DNA of 64,000 bases from Salinivirgaceae bacterium (GTDB lineage Bacteria > Bacteroidota > Bacteroidia > Bacteroidales > SZUA-534). Both the position numbers and the translations under genes were made by a program. Shown here in pieces: positions 16,239-24,564 of the stretch. A model generated the notes under the pieces. The model searched no databases. It saw only the letters and a program-made list of their open reading frames with translations, and was not told the origin of the DNA. Position 1 is the stretch's first letter. Every line of letters begins with the position of its first letter. The stretch lies in the NCBI GenBank assembly GCA_017557785.1, contig JAFYYA010000084.1, forward strand, positions 1 to 64,000, read 5' to 3'.

Positions 16239-16880
16239 ATGAAGAAGATTCTTCTTTCAATCGCATCGGTGGCAGCAGTGGCAGTGACCAACGCACAAGA
16301 CATCAATCTGCCAGCCCCCGATTTCTCGCAACCATCAACTTCGACTATCGAAGCCTTGAAAACACGTCACTCGGTTCGCAGTTTCACCAATAAGGAACTG
16401 ACCAACCAGCAGTTGAGCAGTCTGTGCTGGGCTGCTTGCGGACAGTCGCGCGACGCTCAGCACATCACCGCCCCGACGGCGATGAACAAGCAGGAAATTC
16501 GCCTTTTCGTCTTCACCAAAAACGGCGCCTTTGAGTACATTGCAAAGGATAACAAACTTGTGAAGAAAGCCGATGGCGACCACCGCACACTGATTGCAGG
16601 CGGCAAACAGTTCAAGCAGGATTTTGTGATGGACTGCCCCGTCTCGCTGCTGATGGTTATCGACTTTGAGAAGTTCGGCAGCCAGGACAGCCACGCCCAG
16701 ATGATGGGCTGCGTTGATGCTGGCATTGTCAGCGAGAACATCAATCTCTACTGTCAGTCGGTGGGGCTTGCCACCGTGCCGCGCGCAACACACGACACCG
16801 AAGGTCTCAAGGCCTTGCTGGGACTCGGCGACAAGCAACTTCCGATAATGAACAATCCTGTGGGATTCGAGAAGAAGTAA
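16239..16880 (+). CDS. Exported nitroreductase-family protein
   Basis: The protein has 213 residues. It starts with a signal peptide (MKKILLSIASVAAVAVTNAQ), then a nitroreductase/SagB-ThcOx-type FMN fold: TRHSVRSFTNKELTNQQL (phosphate-binding RxSxR-like motif), LCWAACGQSR, MNKQEIRLFVF, and a C-terminal GLKALLGLGDKQLPIM. Nitroreductase-family enzymes are usually cytoplasmic FMN flavoproteins, so the signal peptide places this one in the periplasm and raises the question of its electron donor. It is a single-gene unit with its own promoter box and terminator. Confidence 0.85.
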   Translation: MKKILLSIASVAAVAVTNAQDINLPAPDFSQPSTSTIEALKTRHSVRSFTNKELTNQQLSSLCWAACGQSRDAQHITAPTAMNKQEIRLFVFTKNGAFEYIAKDNKLVKKADGDHRTLIAGGKQFKQDFVMDCPVSLLMVIDFEKFGSQDSHAQMMGCVDAGIVSENINLYCQSVGLATVPRATHDTEGLKALLGLGDKQLPIMNNPVGFEKK

Positions 16881-16909
16881 GACTCTGGCAGTTTTGCCGG
16901 GAAACAATT

Positions 16910-16938
16910 AAAAGGGAATCTGAAGGGTTCCCTTTTTT
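16910..16938 (+). terminator. Rho-independent terminator of the nitroreductase gene
   Basis: AAAAGGGAA (16910-16918) pairs with TTCCCTTTT (16928-16936), followed by further T residues. The A-rich 5' arm could also serve the converging ccsBA transcript. Confidence 0.8.
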
Positions 16939-16995
16939 GTTAGATGGGTAGGATGTCCCTTCTATTATGTCTGTTCAATCCTTCACGCCTTCAGT

Positions 16996-19200
16996 TTATG
17001 CGTAACTGTGCATTCCGCCCAGAAGGAAATTCACGCCGAAATAGGTTATCAGCACCGATAGAAAGGCCACAATCAGGAAGATATGTGCTACTATCGGTTT
17101 TTGAAGGCGAGGGAAAAGCGATGCGTGAAGCGGCATTGCGTAGATGAGCATTGTTATCAGCGCCCACACTTCTTTCGGGTCCCAGCCCCAGTAGCGGCCC
17201 CACGATTGGTTTGCCCAAATGGCGCCGATGAAGATGCCTGCCGTCAGAAGGAAAAGTGCGGGATAGAGCATCAGTCGGCTTACAACATACAGTGTTTCAA
17301 TCTGTTCGGCGTTGTTTCGACCGATAATCAGTGCGGCAATGCCGTTGAGCATCAGGAATGCCAGCAGTGTGTATGCAAGCATCAGCACACACACGTGGAT
17401 GCTCAGCAGCGGCGATGCCAGAACAGGCATCAGATGGGTGATTTGCGGATTCGACTCGCCCATCATCGACACCATCAGCGTCAGGCCCGAAATGATGTAG
17501 CCGAATGGCAAAATGAGCGAGAAACGTCTTTGCAGACAGAGAGTTAGCACCATCGCGCAAGCCGACATGAATTGCATTGTTTCGGTGCCGTTTGAGAGCG
17601 GAAGATGGCCGCCAATGTAACCGCGCAGGCTGATGGCAGTCAGGTTGTAGATGAGAGCCGCAACCAAAACTGCGTTTAGCGCAATTGCGAGCGGCCTGTT
17701 GTTTGGTTTGCGGCGTGCCAGGCCAATGGTGAAGACAAAAAAACAGATAATGCCGATGGTTGTGAGCGCCATCGCGAGTATCTTTGTCAGGTTCAGCGTG
17801 TTAAAGATGATTTCAGCCTTCATGCGGCGGGCCGATGGCAACACGGTGGCAGCCGTTTTTACCTGATACTGACCAATTTTGCCGATAATGTGCGTCAGAC
17901 TGTCATAGTTGTGGGTGAAAGCCAACTCGCCAACGTAATTCATTGATTTCTTGATAAAAAGCCATTCGTCGTTGGGCATGTCGAGTGGCAGATTGTCGGC
18001 GGAACTGTACCAAACAATCTGGTTATCAGCTAGATGTGGAAAAATTTTCAGCATCTGCCCGTTGAGCAGCATCTGAATAATGTTCAGTTTCTCGTCGGCT
18101 TCGCGCCACGATTTTGCGCCAGGCACATCCTTGCCGCTGAAAATGTCGGAAACAGCATTGTCGAGTTTGCTGCCGTTTGTGATTAAATCGTTGTACGATA
18201 CATATTTGCGTCCGCTGCCGATTGAGTTTCTTGCTTCGCCTTTCAGTTTAATCATCGGCTCATCGGCCCATTGTGACGGGTTTAGAATCCAGCCGACAAA
18301 AACCTGTTCAGCGCTCATTCCCTTATAGTTAGACTTGCCATAAAGTTTGATGCAGAAATTACGCGCCACGGTCTGAACAGGACAGATGCGACTGCCATTG
18401 TAGGTGTGAAGCCGCCCGAAATCAGCCGCAACGGGGCGTGGAACGGTTGCGGTGCCTGCCATTGCCGAAAGGGGCAAAAGTGTAGAAAATACCATCGTGA
18501 CAAGCGTCAATTTGCTGTTTGCCAGTCGTTTGAGTGTCTGGCGGAAGCCTTCGCCAGGCAACAAAAGCATCAGAATCATCGATAGGAAAAGCAGCGCATA
18601 GCCGACGTAGGTGATGCCGATGCCCGCAGGGTCGTGTGACACAGACAGATAGGTGCCGTAGCCGTCGGGGTCGTAGCCTGATTGGTAGAAGCGCCAGTTG
18701 TGGTATTCGGCAATCTTGTTCATTGACACTGAAGCAGTTGTACTGTCGCTATCGGTTTTGAATGTGATGCGGCTCACATAGTCCATCGGCGATTGAGTGC
18801 CAGGGTAAGTCTCTATCTCAAAACTATTTAACTCAATGCTGAACGGCAATTTGATGAATTGTCCGCCATCGGTAGAAATGGCAACGTTGGCAGGTTCGTT
18901 CAACCGCACGTGAGTGGTGCCCTGAAGACCGAAAATGTGAGTGGTGAGCGCGCCAGTAAGGATTGTCACGAACGCCAGATGAAGCACAAAACGCACTGGT
19001 CGTGCAAACATCCGCTGACGGAAAATGTAGATTGTTCCTGCAATGGCTAATGCCGTCCAAATGGCTGAAAACCAAACTGAACCATAAATATTTTCTGAAA
19101 CAAACGGCGTTCCGAACAGTTTTTCAACCACTGTTGCTGCCGCCATCACAGCCAACACCGCGACATACGCGCTAATGAGTGTTATTTTCAATGCTTTCAT
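16996..19200 (-). CDS. ccsBA: Fused cytochrome c biogenesis protein CcsBA (ResB-ResC/CcsA)
   Basis: The protein (734 residues) is the system II cytochrome c synthase, which carries heme across the membrane and ligates it to CxxCH apocytochromes. The N-terminal ResB-like part has membrane helices near residues 8-25, 40-60 and 70-95, a periplasmic domain, and a helix near 200-220. The C-terminal CcsA part (about 470-734) has eight or so helices and the WWD signature WANQSWGRYWGWDPKEVWA near residue 667. The His of MLIYAMPLHASLF is a plausible heme ligand. No cytochrome c gene (such as nrfHA) is adjacent. It converges with the nitroreductase gene. Confidence 0.92.
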   Translation of the reverse strand: MKALKITLISAYVAVLAVMAAATVVEKLFGTPFVSENIYGSVWFSAIWTALAIAGTIYIFRQRMFARPVRFVLHLAFVTILTGALTTHIFGLQGTTHVRLNEPANVAISTDGGQFIKLPFSIELNSFEIETYPGTQSPMDYVSRITFKTDSDSTTASVSMNKIAEYHNWRFYQSGYDPDGYGTYLSVSHDPAGIGITYVGYALLFLSMILMLLLPGEGFRQTLKRLANSKLTLVTMVFSTLLPLSAMAGTATVPRPVAADFGRLHTYNGSRICPVQTVARNFCIKLYGKSNYKGMSAEQVFVGWILNPSQWADEPMIKLKGEARNSIGSGRKYVSYNDLITNGSKLDNAVSDIFSGKDVPGAKSWREADEKLNIIQMLLNGQMLKIFPHLADNQIVWYSSADNLPLDMPNDEWLFIKKSMNYVGELAFTHNYDSLTHIIGKIGQYQVKTAATVLPSARRMKAEIIFNTLNLTKILAMALTTIGIICFFVFTIGLARRKPNNRPLAIALNAVLVAALIYNLTAISLRGYIGGHLPLSNGTETMQFMSACAMVLTLCLQRRFSLILPFGYIISGLTLMVSMMGESNPQITHLMPVLASPLLSIHVCVLMLAYTLLAFLMLNGIAALIIGRNNAEQIETLYVVSRLMLYPALFLLTAGIFIGAIWANQSWGRYWGWDPKEVWALITMLIYAMPLHASLFPRLQKPIVAHIFLIVAFLSVLITYFGVNFLLGGMHSYA

Positions 19201-19285
19201 TGGGGCAAAGGTAGTTTGAAAAAGTTGAGAATGGTAGGATTAAAGATATATCGCCTTATTTTTAGGTGAGAAATGCATTCATCAT

Positions 19286-19293
19286 TATCTTTG
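19286..19293 (+). promoter_or_regulatory. -7 promoter box of the metal locus
   Basis: TATCTTTG matches TAnnTTTG and ends 9 nt before the ATG at 19303, implying a very short leader. Confidence 0.5.
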
Positions 19294-19302
19294 TGCCATC
19301 AA

Positions 19303-19644
19303 ATGAAGGCAAAGCAAAAAATATTAGCGTTGGTGCTGCTGTCAGTTTTTCTGACACGCATTGCCGTGCTTGCGGTTCACACCCACGAGCCTGCCTATCA
19401 CGCTGATTATGAATGCGAACAATGCACGCACCATGCTTGTCATTCGGGCCATTTGACTGAATGGCAACTGGCTGACAGCGAGTGTCTTCTTTGCCAGTTG
19501 TGCCAGTTGCCGTATGCAATGGCAGTACTGATTTCCATCGCATCTTTATTATTACCAGCAAGATACATCGGCAATGCCGATTGCCGGCTCATTCTTTGCA
19601 ACCGGCACGACCACATTCGCGGAAGAGCTCCACCTTTGATGTAA
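19303..19644 (+). CDS. Small Cys/His-rich membrane protein, probable metal-related
   Basis: The protein has 113 residues. It starts MKAKQKILALVLLSVFLTRI (signal or anchor helix), followed by a Cys/His cluster with HTHEP, CEQCTHHACHSGH and CLLCQLC, then a second hydrophobic helix (YAMAVLISIASLLL) and a basic His-containing tail. I recognise no family. The clustered thiol/imidazole residues suggest metal binding in the periplasm. It lies directly upstream of a TonB-dependent receptor and His-rich lipoproteins on the same strand. I chose the ATG at 19303 because an upstream ATG at 19273 would sit before the promoter box. Confidence 0.6.
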   Translation: MKAKQKILALVLLSVFLTRIAVLAVHTHEPAYHADYECEQCTHHACHSGHLTEWQLADSECLLCQLCQLPYAMAVLISIASLLLPARYIGNADCRLILCNRHDHIRGRAPPLM

Positions 19645-19780
19645 GCACATCAACAGCGTTTTCTATTTTTTGTCAGTGAGCAACAAATATGCCTTGCCGG
19701 TTTTAATGTGTGACCGTGCAAATATCTGACAATCAAAATAGTTGTCGTTTCCCGTTTTTGTTAGCGTTTAGTTGGCGTTA

Positions 19781-19852
19781 TCGTTTTAGTTATCGTCATC
19801 GTTTTAGTTATCGTCATCGTTTTAGTTATCGTCATCGTTTTAGTTATCGTTA
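19781..19852 (+). repeat. 18-bp tandem repeat, four copies, abutting the TonB receptor start
   Basis: The unit TCGTTTTAGTTATCGTCA repeats perfectly at 19781-19798, 19799-19816 and 19817-19834; the fourth copy (19835-19852) differs only by C to T at its second-last base. The array ends 3 nt before the ATG at 19856. Each copy carries an in-frame TAG, so the array is not coding. Degenerate related words extend upstream to about 19741. Confidence 0.95.
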
Positions 19853-19855
19853 TTT

Positions 19856-21937
19856 ATGACACATTTTTTGGCTGTTGCGGCCGTGCTATGCGCAATGACC
19901 GACACAGTAATCGATATTGACGAGGTAACCGTGTCGGATCACGCCGTGCGGGCTGCACAAACCCACACATCGCTGACCGCGATACAGGTGAGCCGCGACT
20001 ATCTGCAGCAGAACTTCTCGGGCAGCCTGATGCAGTCGCTGCAAGGCATTCCTGGCGTAAAGGCGATGAGCATCGGGTCGGGGCAGTCGAAGCCGACAAT
20101 CCGCGGGCTCGGTTTCAACAGGATGGTGGTGGCCGAAGACGGCATTAAACACGAAGGGCAGCAGTGGGGCGACGACCATGGCCTTGAAATTGACCAGTTT
20201 GCCGTTGACCGCGTTGAAGTGATTAAAGGTCCTGCGGCCTTGCTTTACGGCAGCGATGCCATTGGTGGTGTTATATGCCTTTATACCAACCATATACCCA
20301 CCGATAGCGTGAGCGGTGCGGTGCAGGTTTTTGGTCGCTCGAACAATGGACAGTTGGGGGCATCAGCAAAAATCGGGCTGCGCCGAAACAGTTTCTTTTT
20401 CCGCGCCAACATCACGGCCATCAACTACGGCGACTACAAGATTCCTGCCGACAGCATTCAGTACTACTCATACTACATTAAACTGAAAGACAGTAGATTG
20501 CGTAACACAGCGGGGCTTGAGCGCGATGGCAGTCTGATGGTGGGCTATGCGGGATATAATTTCCACACCGACCTGCGCGTGTCGGATTCGTACTCGAAGA
20601 GTGGATTTTTCGCCAATGCACATGGGCTCGAGGTGCGGTTGTCTGACATCGATTACGACCACTCGACGCGCGATATCGACCTGCCGCACCAGTGGGTGAA
20701 CCATCTTAAAGTGTTGAGCCACAGTAGTTGGCGAAACGATATTGTGTCGATTGACGCATCGTTTGCCTATCAGCAGAACAGGCGCGAGGAATGCTCGGAA
20801 CCTGTGTCGCACGGCTATATGCCGACACCCAGCGACGAGATGGAACGCCACTTCGACAAGAGCACCTACACGGCCAACATCGGACTGAAAATGTCGCTCG
20901 GGCGGCATAGTCTGAGCGGCGGTGTAAATGCTGAATATCAGCATAATAGACGCTCGGGATGGGGCTTTATAATTCCCGATTTCGAAACAGGAAGTTTGGG
21001 TGCGTATCTGCTTGACAAGTACGAACCGTCTGACAACCTGAAACTTAATGCAGGCCTGCGTTTCGACCATGCGCAAACGCACATCCACAGTTACAACGAT
21101 TGGTACAAGACGCCCGTTGGCACCGATTCGGTCTATAAGCAGCGCTCAACCGACATCGACTTGACATTCAGCAATTTGACATGGTCGGTTGGTGCGGTTT
21201 ACAGTGCGGGTGCGTGGCTGATGAAGGCCAACGTGGGCAAGAGTTTCCGCATTCCGATTCCGAAAGAGTTGGGCGCTGACGGCATCAACTATCACATTTT
21301 CCGTTACGAGCGCGGCAATGCCGAACTCAACCCCGAAGTGTCATACCAGTTGGATTTAAGTGTTTATAGGTCAGGCAAATTGCTAACGGTTCAAGTTGAG
21401 CCGTATGTGAATTATTTCCCGAACTATATCTATTTGAATCCGACGGCGCAGTACGAGGAAGGGTTGCAACTCTACCACTACACGCAGGCCGAAGTGTTAC
21501 GCTATGGCATTGAGTGTCAGGTTGATTACAAGATTACGCGACACTTTGAAGCCGAACTGAAGGGCGAGTATCTCTACGCCGAACAGTTGTCGGGCGCGAA
21601 AAAGGGGTACACTCTGCCGTTCTCAACACCGTGGTCGGCTGATGCGGGGCTGAAATACAGCCACAAGCGACATGGTGAGGGAAGCATTGGGTTGAACGTG
21701 CATTTGGTTGGAAAACAAGAAAATATCGTGCCACCCGAAAAGCCCACCGACGGCTATTGGACGCTCAACCTGACGGCAAACCACCGTTTCCGCTTGACGG
21801 GCAGCAGCATAAATGTGTCGGTTCACGCTGATAATCTGCTAAATAAGCGCTACTACGACCACACCAGTTACTACCGTCTGATTGACGTGCCTGAGGCAGG
21901 ACGGAATTTTGCGGTTATGGTTGGTTGGGAATTTTGA
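19856..21937 (+). CDS. TonB-dependent outer-membrane receptor, probably for a metal
   Basis: The protein has 693 residues. Mature start DTVIDIDEVTVSDHAV, then the plug domain: GSLMQSLQGIPGVKAMSIG, KPTIRGLGFNRMVV, HEGQQWGDDHGLEID, VEVIKGPAALLYGSDAIGGV. A barrel of about 22 strands follows, ending FAVMVGWEF with the terminal Phe expected for outer-membrane barrels. The start is forced: the last upstream repeat has an in-frame TAG, and the ATG at 19856 is the only candidate. The signal peptide (MTHFLAVAAVLCAMT) is unusually short and lacks a Lys/Arg N-region. No carboxypeptidase-like N-terminal domain (as in SusC) is present. Substrate inferred from the His-rich neighbours, possibly zinc. Confidence 0.9.
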   Translation: MTHFLAVAAVLCAMTDTVIDIDEVTVSDHAVRAAQTHTSLTAIQVSRDYLQQNFSGSLMQSLQGIPGVKAMSIGSGQSKPTIRGLGFNRMVVAEDGIKHEGQQWGDDHGLEIDQFAVDRVEVIKGPAALLYGSDAIGGVICLYTNHIPTDSVSGAVQVFGRSNNGQLGASAKIGLRRNSFFFRANITAINYGDYKIPADSIQYYSYYIKLKDSRLRNTAGLERDGSLMVGYAGYNFHTDLRVSDSYSKSGFFANAHGLEVRLSDIDYDHSTRDIDLPHQWVNHLKVLSHSSWRNDIVSIDASFAYQQNRREECSEPVSHGYMPTPSDEMERHFDKSTYTANIGLKMSLGRHSLSGGVNAEYQHNRRSGWGFIIPDFETGSLGAYLLDKYEPSDNLKLNAGLRFDHAQTHIHSYNDWYKTPVGTDSVYKQRSTDIDLTFSNLTWSVGAVYSAGAWLMKANVGKSFRIPIPKELGADGINYHIFRYERGNAELNPEVSYQLDLSVYRSGKLLTVQVEPYVNYFPNYIYLNPTAQYEEGLQLYHYTQAEVLRYGIECQVDYKITRHFEAELKGEYLYAEQLSGAKKGYTLPFSTPWSADAGLKYSHKRHGEGSIGLNVHLVGKQENIVPPEKPTDGYWTLNLTANHRFRLTGSSINVSVHADNLLNKRYYDHTSYYRLIDVPEAGRNFAVMVGWEF

Positions 21938-22030
21938 ATGTATGCACTAACACAAACTAAAAACACAAACACTAACTGAAAATGGAAAACAAAGCAACCT
22001 TAAATGTTTAATAAATAAAAATTTACAATA

Positions 22031-22495
22031 ATGAAAAAGATATTTAATATGAGCTTTATCGCGGCTCTCGTAACTGTGGCGTTTTTATTTGCATCGTGCA
22101 ACAAAGATGACGAAACACCAGAAAAACCGACAATTACGCTAACCGAAGTGGGGCACGACAACAGCCGTCACGCCCATCCAGGACACGACCTGCACCTTGA
22201 AGCCGACGTTTTGGCCGAAGGCTTAATCAGCCGAATCGACATCGAGATACATCAGGAAGAAGGAAGCGGTTTTGAAATCGAAAAATCGTTTACTGATGGT
22301 AAATACATAGGTGTCAAGAACATAGAGTTCCATGAGCATATCGATATTCCTGCCGACGCGCCTATGGGCGAATATCACCTTCACTTCACGGTTACCGACA
22401 AAGAAGGCCAGCAAACGACGGCCGAATGCCACATCGAAATTGTTGAGGATGACGATGATGACGACGATGAACACGAACATTCACATAACGATTAA
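22031..22495 (+). CDS. DUF4625 lipoprotein 1, His/Asp-rich
   Basis: The protein has 154 residues. The lipobox LFASC puts Cys at about residue 23 (FIAALVTVAFLFASC). The body matches DUF4625: PTITLTEVGHDNSRHAHPGH, LHLEADVLAEGLISRIDIEI, PMGEYHLHFTVTDKEG. The tail has a seven-Asp run followed by EHEHSHND. His residues cluster at both ends, suggesting divalent metal capture. It follows the TonB receptor by 93 nt and precedes its paralog by 3 nt. Confidence 0.85.
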   Translation: MKKIFNMSFIAALVTVAFLFASCNKDDETPEKPTITLTEVGHDNSRHAHPGHDLHLEADVLAEGLISRIDIEIHQEEGSGFEIEKSFTDGKYIGVKNIEFHEHIDIPADAPMGEYHLHFTVTDKEGQQTTAECHIEIVEDDDDDDDEHEHSHND

Positions 22496-22498
22496 AGT

Positions 22499-22966
22499 AT
22501 GAAAAAAAGCATTTTTTCATCGCTTCTGCTGTGCGCACTCTGTGCGTGCAGCAGTTCCGATAAAACGGAGGATATGACGCTGCCCGAAATCACTGCCGAT
22601 GGCGAGCAGACTTGTCCCGTTGATTGTCAGCAGTTTAAACGTGGTGGTGTGATTGCTTTCCACTATCAGTTTTCCGACAATGTTGAGTTGGGTGGCTATA
22701 ACATTGAGGTTCACAACAATTTCGACCACCATACCCACAGCACATCGGCGGCCGAATGCGAAATTGAAACCGAAAAAAAGCCAGTGAATCCGTGGGTGTT
22801 CAACAGCGATTTTGACATTCCAGAAGGGCAGCAGACATACACGGCGATTATCAACATCGACATCCCAGCCGACATCGACCCAGGTGATTACCACTTTATG
22901 GTCCGACTGACAGACCAGGCTGGCTGGCAGCAACTGAAATCGGTGGCTATCAGGATTGAAGAGTAA
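22499..22966 (+). CDS. DUF4625 lipoprotein 2
   Basis: The protein has 155 residues. Lipobox LLCALCACSSS; the body has VDCQQFKRGGVIAFHYQFSD, GYNIEVHNNFDHHTHSTS and a C-terminal GDYHFMVRLTDQAGWQQLK, the same fold pattern as the preceding lipoprotein but without the Asp/His tail. The His cluster HHTHS sits at the same place as the metal-like cluster of its paralog. The gene starts 3 nt after the paralog stop, so the two are co-translated or at least co-transcribed. Confidence 0.83.
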   Translation: MKKSIFSSLLLCALCACSSSDKTEDMTLPEITADGEQTCPVDCQQFKRGGVIAFHYQFSDNVELGGYNIEVHNNFDHHTHSTSAAECEIETEKKPVNPWVFNSDFDIPEGQQTYTAIINIDIPADIDPGDYHFMVRLTDQAGWQQLKSVAIRIEE

Positions 22967-22972
22967 ATCCGT

Positions 22973-23020
22973 GCGTAGGGTACGTTGGCCGCTTGACCGA
23001 CAGTGCCTTACGCTTTTTTT
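22973..23020 (+). terminator. Terminator of the metal locus
   Basis: A long stem: GCGTAGGGTAC (22973-22983) pairs with GTGCCTTACGC (23003-23013) with two G-U pairs, extended inward by GTTGG with CCGAC, and followed by seven T residues. Confidence 0.85.
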
Positions 23021-23073
23021 ATGTCTGCGCAAAAACGTTACATCTAAACTTCCCGGCTTTCCATTTATTTATG

Positions 23074-23081
23074 TACTTTAG
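23074..23081 (+). promoter_or_regulatory. Possible -7 box of the GT39 gene
   Basis: TACTTTAG differs from TAnnTTTG at one position and ends 19 nt before the ATG at 23101. Weak call. Confidence 0.3.
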
Positions 23082-23100
23082 CGCCGCAAAAAGTCGAAGT

Positions 23101-24531
23101 ATGAAAAAAGCGTTGATAATAGTTATCGTGTTGAACATCTTGCGGTTAGCGTTCATGCCGTTCATCGGACTTACGCCGCAGGAATCGTACTTCGCCTATT
23201 ATGCCGACCACCTTTCGCTCTCGTACTACGACCATCCGCCGTTGGTAGGCTACACCATTTGGTTGTTTATGAGCGTGTTCGGTCACAATATGTTCGCTGT
23301 CAAATTTGCGTCGTTTCTGATAACGCTGCTGGCGCAACTGGCATTTTTTGCGCTGGCGTCGCAGGTGTTGCGCAGCGACCGCAAATATTTGGCCTGGATC
23401 ATTTTCTGCACATCGATGCTTGTAACATCGCTGTCGCTGCAGAATTGTCCCGACGTGGTGCTGACGCTCTTCTGGACGCTCTCAATCTGGGCACTCTATC
23501 GCGCAATCTTCAACGGCGAGAACCGCTTTTGGATTTACGCCGGTCTCTTTATGGGACTGGCATTCGACAGCAAATTCACCGCTATCGGCCTTCCTGCCGG
23601 ACTGCTGCTTTTCCTGCTCTTTTCGGGGCGCTACCGCCATTTGCTTGCAAAGCCGTGGCCCTACATTGCGATCGGCATAACGCTGCTGCTGGCCTTGCCG
23701 GTTCTCATCTGGAACGCTCAAAACGATTTTGTTTCGTTCCGTCTCGATTCGGTGCTGCGCGCTGAGCCGTTCGACAGCGACACCCCGCAGAATATCTTCC
23801 AATTTGTTCTGTCACAGATAATTATCCTGATGCCAGTGCTGTTCGTGGGGTTGTGGTGGCTGTTTGGCAAATATCTGTGGCGAATAGTCACGAAACCCAA
23901 CCAGACAAACCCCGAAATATGGTTCCTTTTCTGCTTCTTTATGCCGATTTTCATGGGTGTCTACCTTGTATCGATTTTTGGCGAAGTCAAATACAACTGG
24001 CTGATACCTACATATATAAGTGGAATTGTGCTGATGGCGCGTTTTCTTAAGATGCGCTGGCAGAAATGGCATTGGATTTCGACATCAGTGCTCTACGCCG
24101 TGTGCATATATTATATTGTGCTGGCGCCGCAGTCGGCTTTCGTAAAGTACGATTTGGGGCTCGATTCCAAACAGTTGGCTGACGAAGTGGCCGAAATCCA
24201 CGCCGCCAATCCAGGCACGTTCGTTTTTGCCACCGACGGCTACAAAACGGCTTCGAAAATCAGTTTCTACAGCACCGATACCATCTACGGCCCGCAGATT
24301 ATCGACCAAACACCATACCATTTTGGCTATGTTGGGCTTGATACAAAGCAACTTACTGGCAAAGATGGCATTCTGGTGAAACCGCGCCTGAACAGCAGCA
24401 CGCCGTTCCACCTGATTGTGCCTTATTTCAGCGAAGTGAAGAAGGTGAGAAGCATCAAAGTTGCAGGCCTGCCTGCCTACGATGTGTTCTACTGCGTTGG
24501 TTATAAGGGCGTTGCGCCGAATAACGATTGA
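23101..24531 (+). CDS. Family 39-type membrane glycosyltransferase (ArnT/PMT-like)
   Basis: The protein has 476 residues with about ten to eleven membrane helices. The first periplasmic loop carries LTPQESYFAYYADHLSLSYYDHPP, the acidic loop with paired Asp/Glu typical of GT-C enzymes that use a polyprenyl-phosphate sugar donor. Later blocks are NCPDVVLTLFWTLSIWALYR and MGLAFDSKFTAIGLPAGLLL. The C-terminal ~120 residues are soluble and periplasmic. It likely glycosylates lipid A, a lipid or a protein; the acceptor is unknown. I used the ATG at 23101 since the longer frame starts inside the upstream terminator region. It would pair logically with a GtrB-like enzyme such as that at 4258, but they are distant. 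Confidence 0.85.
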   Translation: MKKALIIVIVLNILRLAFMPFIGLTPQESYFAYYADHLSLSYYDHPPLVGYTIWLFMSVFGHNMFAVKFASFLITLLAQLAFFALASQVLRSDRKYLAWIIFCTSMLVTSLSLQNCPDVVLTLFWTLSIWALYRAIFNGENRFWIYAGLFMGLAFDSKFTAIGLPAGLLLFLLFSGRYRHLLAKPWPYIAIGITLLLALPVLIWNAQNDFVSFRLDSVLRAEPFDSDTPQNIFQFVLSQIIILMPVLFVGLWWLFGKYLWRIVTKPNQTNPEIWFLFCFFMPIFMGVYLVSIFGEVKYNWLIPTYISGIVLMARFLKMRWQKWHWISTSVLYAVCIYYIVLAPQSAFVKYDLGLDSKQLADEVAEIHAANPGTFVFATDGYKTASKISFYSTDTIYGPQIIDQTPYHFGYVGLDTKQLTGKDGILVKPRLNSSTPFHLIVPYFSEVKKVRSIKVAGLPAYDVFYCVGYKGVAPNND

Positions 24532-24564
24532 TACAATAAATATCGAACTAAACATAAATTGATA

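Noticed and set aside
19741..19852. CRISPR array
   Set aside because: The 18-bp units are contiguous with no unique spacers, and no cas genes are present.
19856..22966. SusC/SusD glycan-uptake pair
   Set aside because: The receptor lacks the N-terminal carboxypeptidase-like extension typical of SusC, and the following lipoproteins are far too short and unlike SusD.
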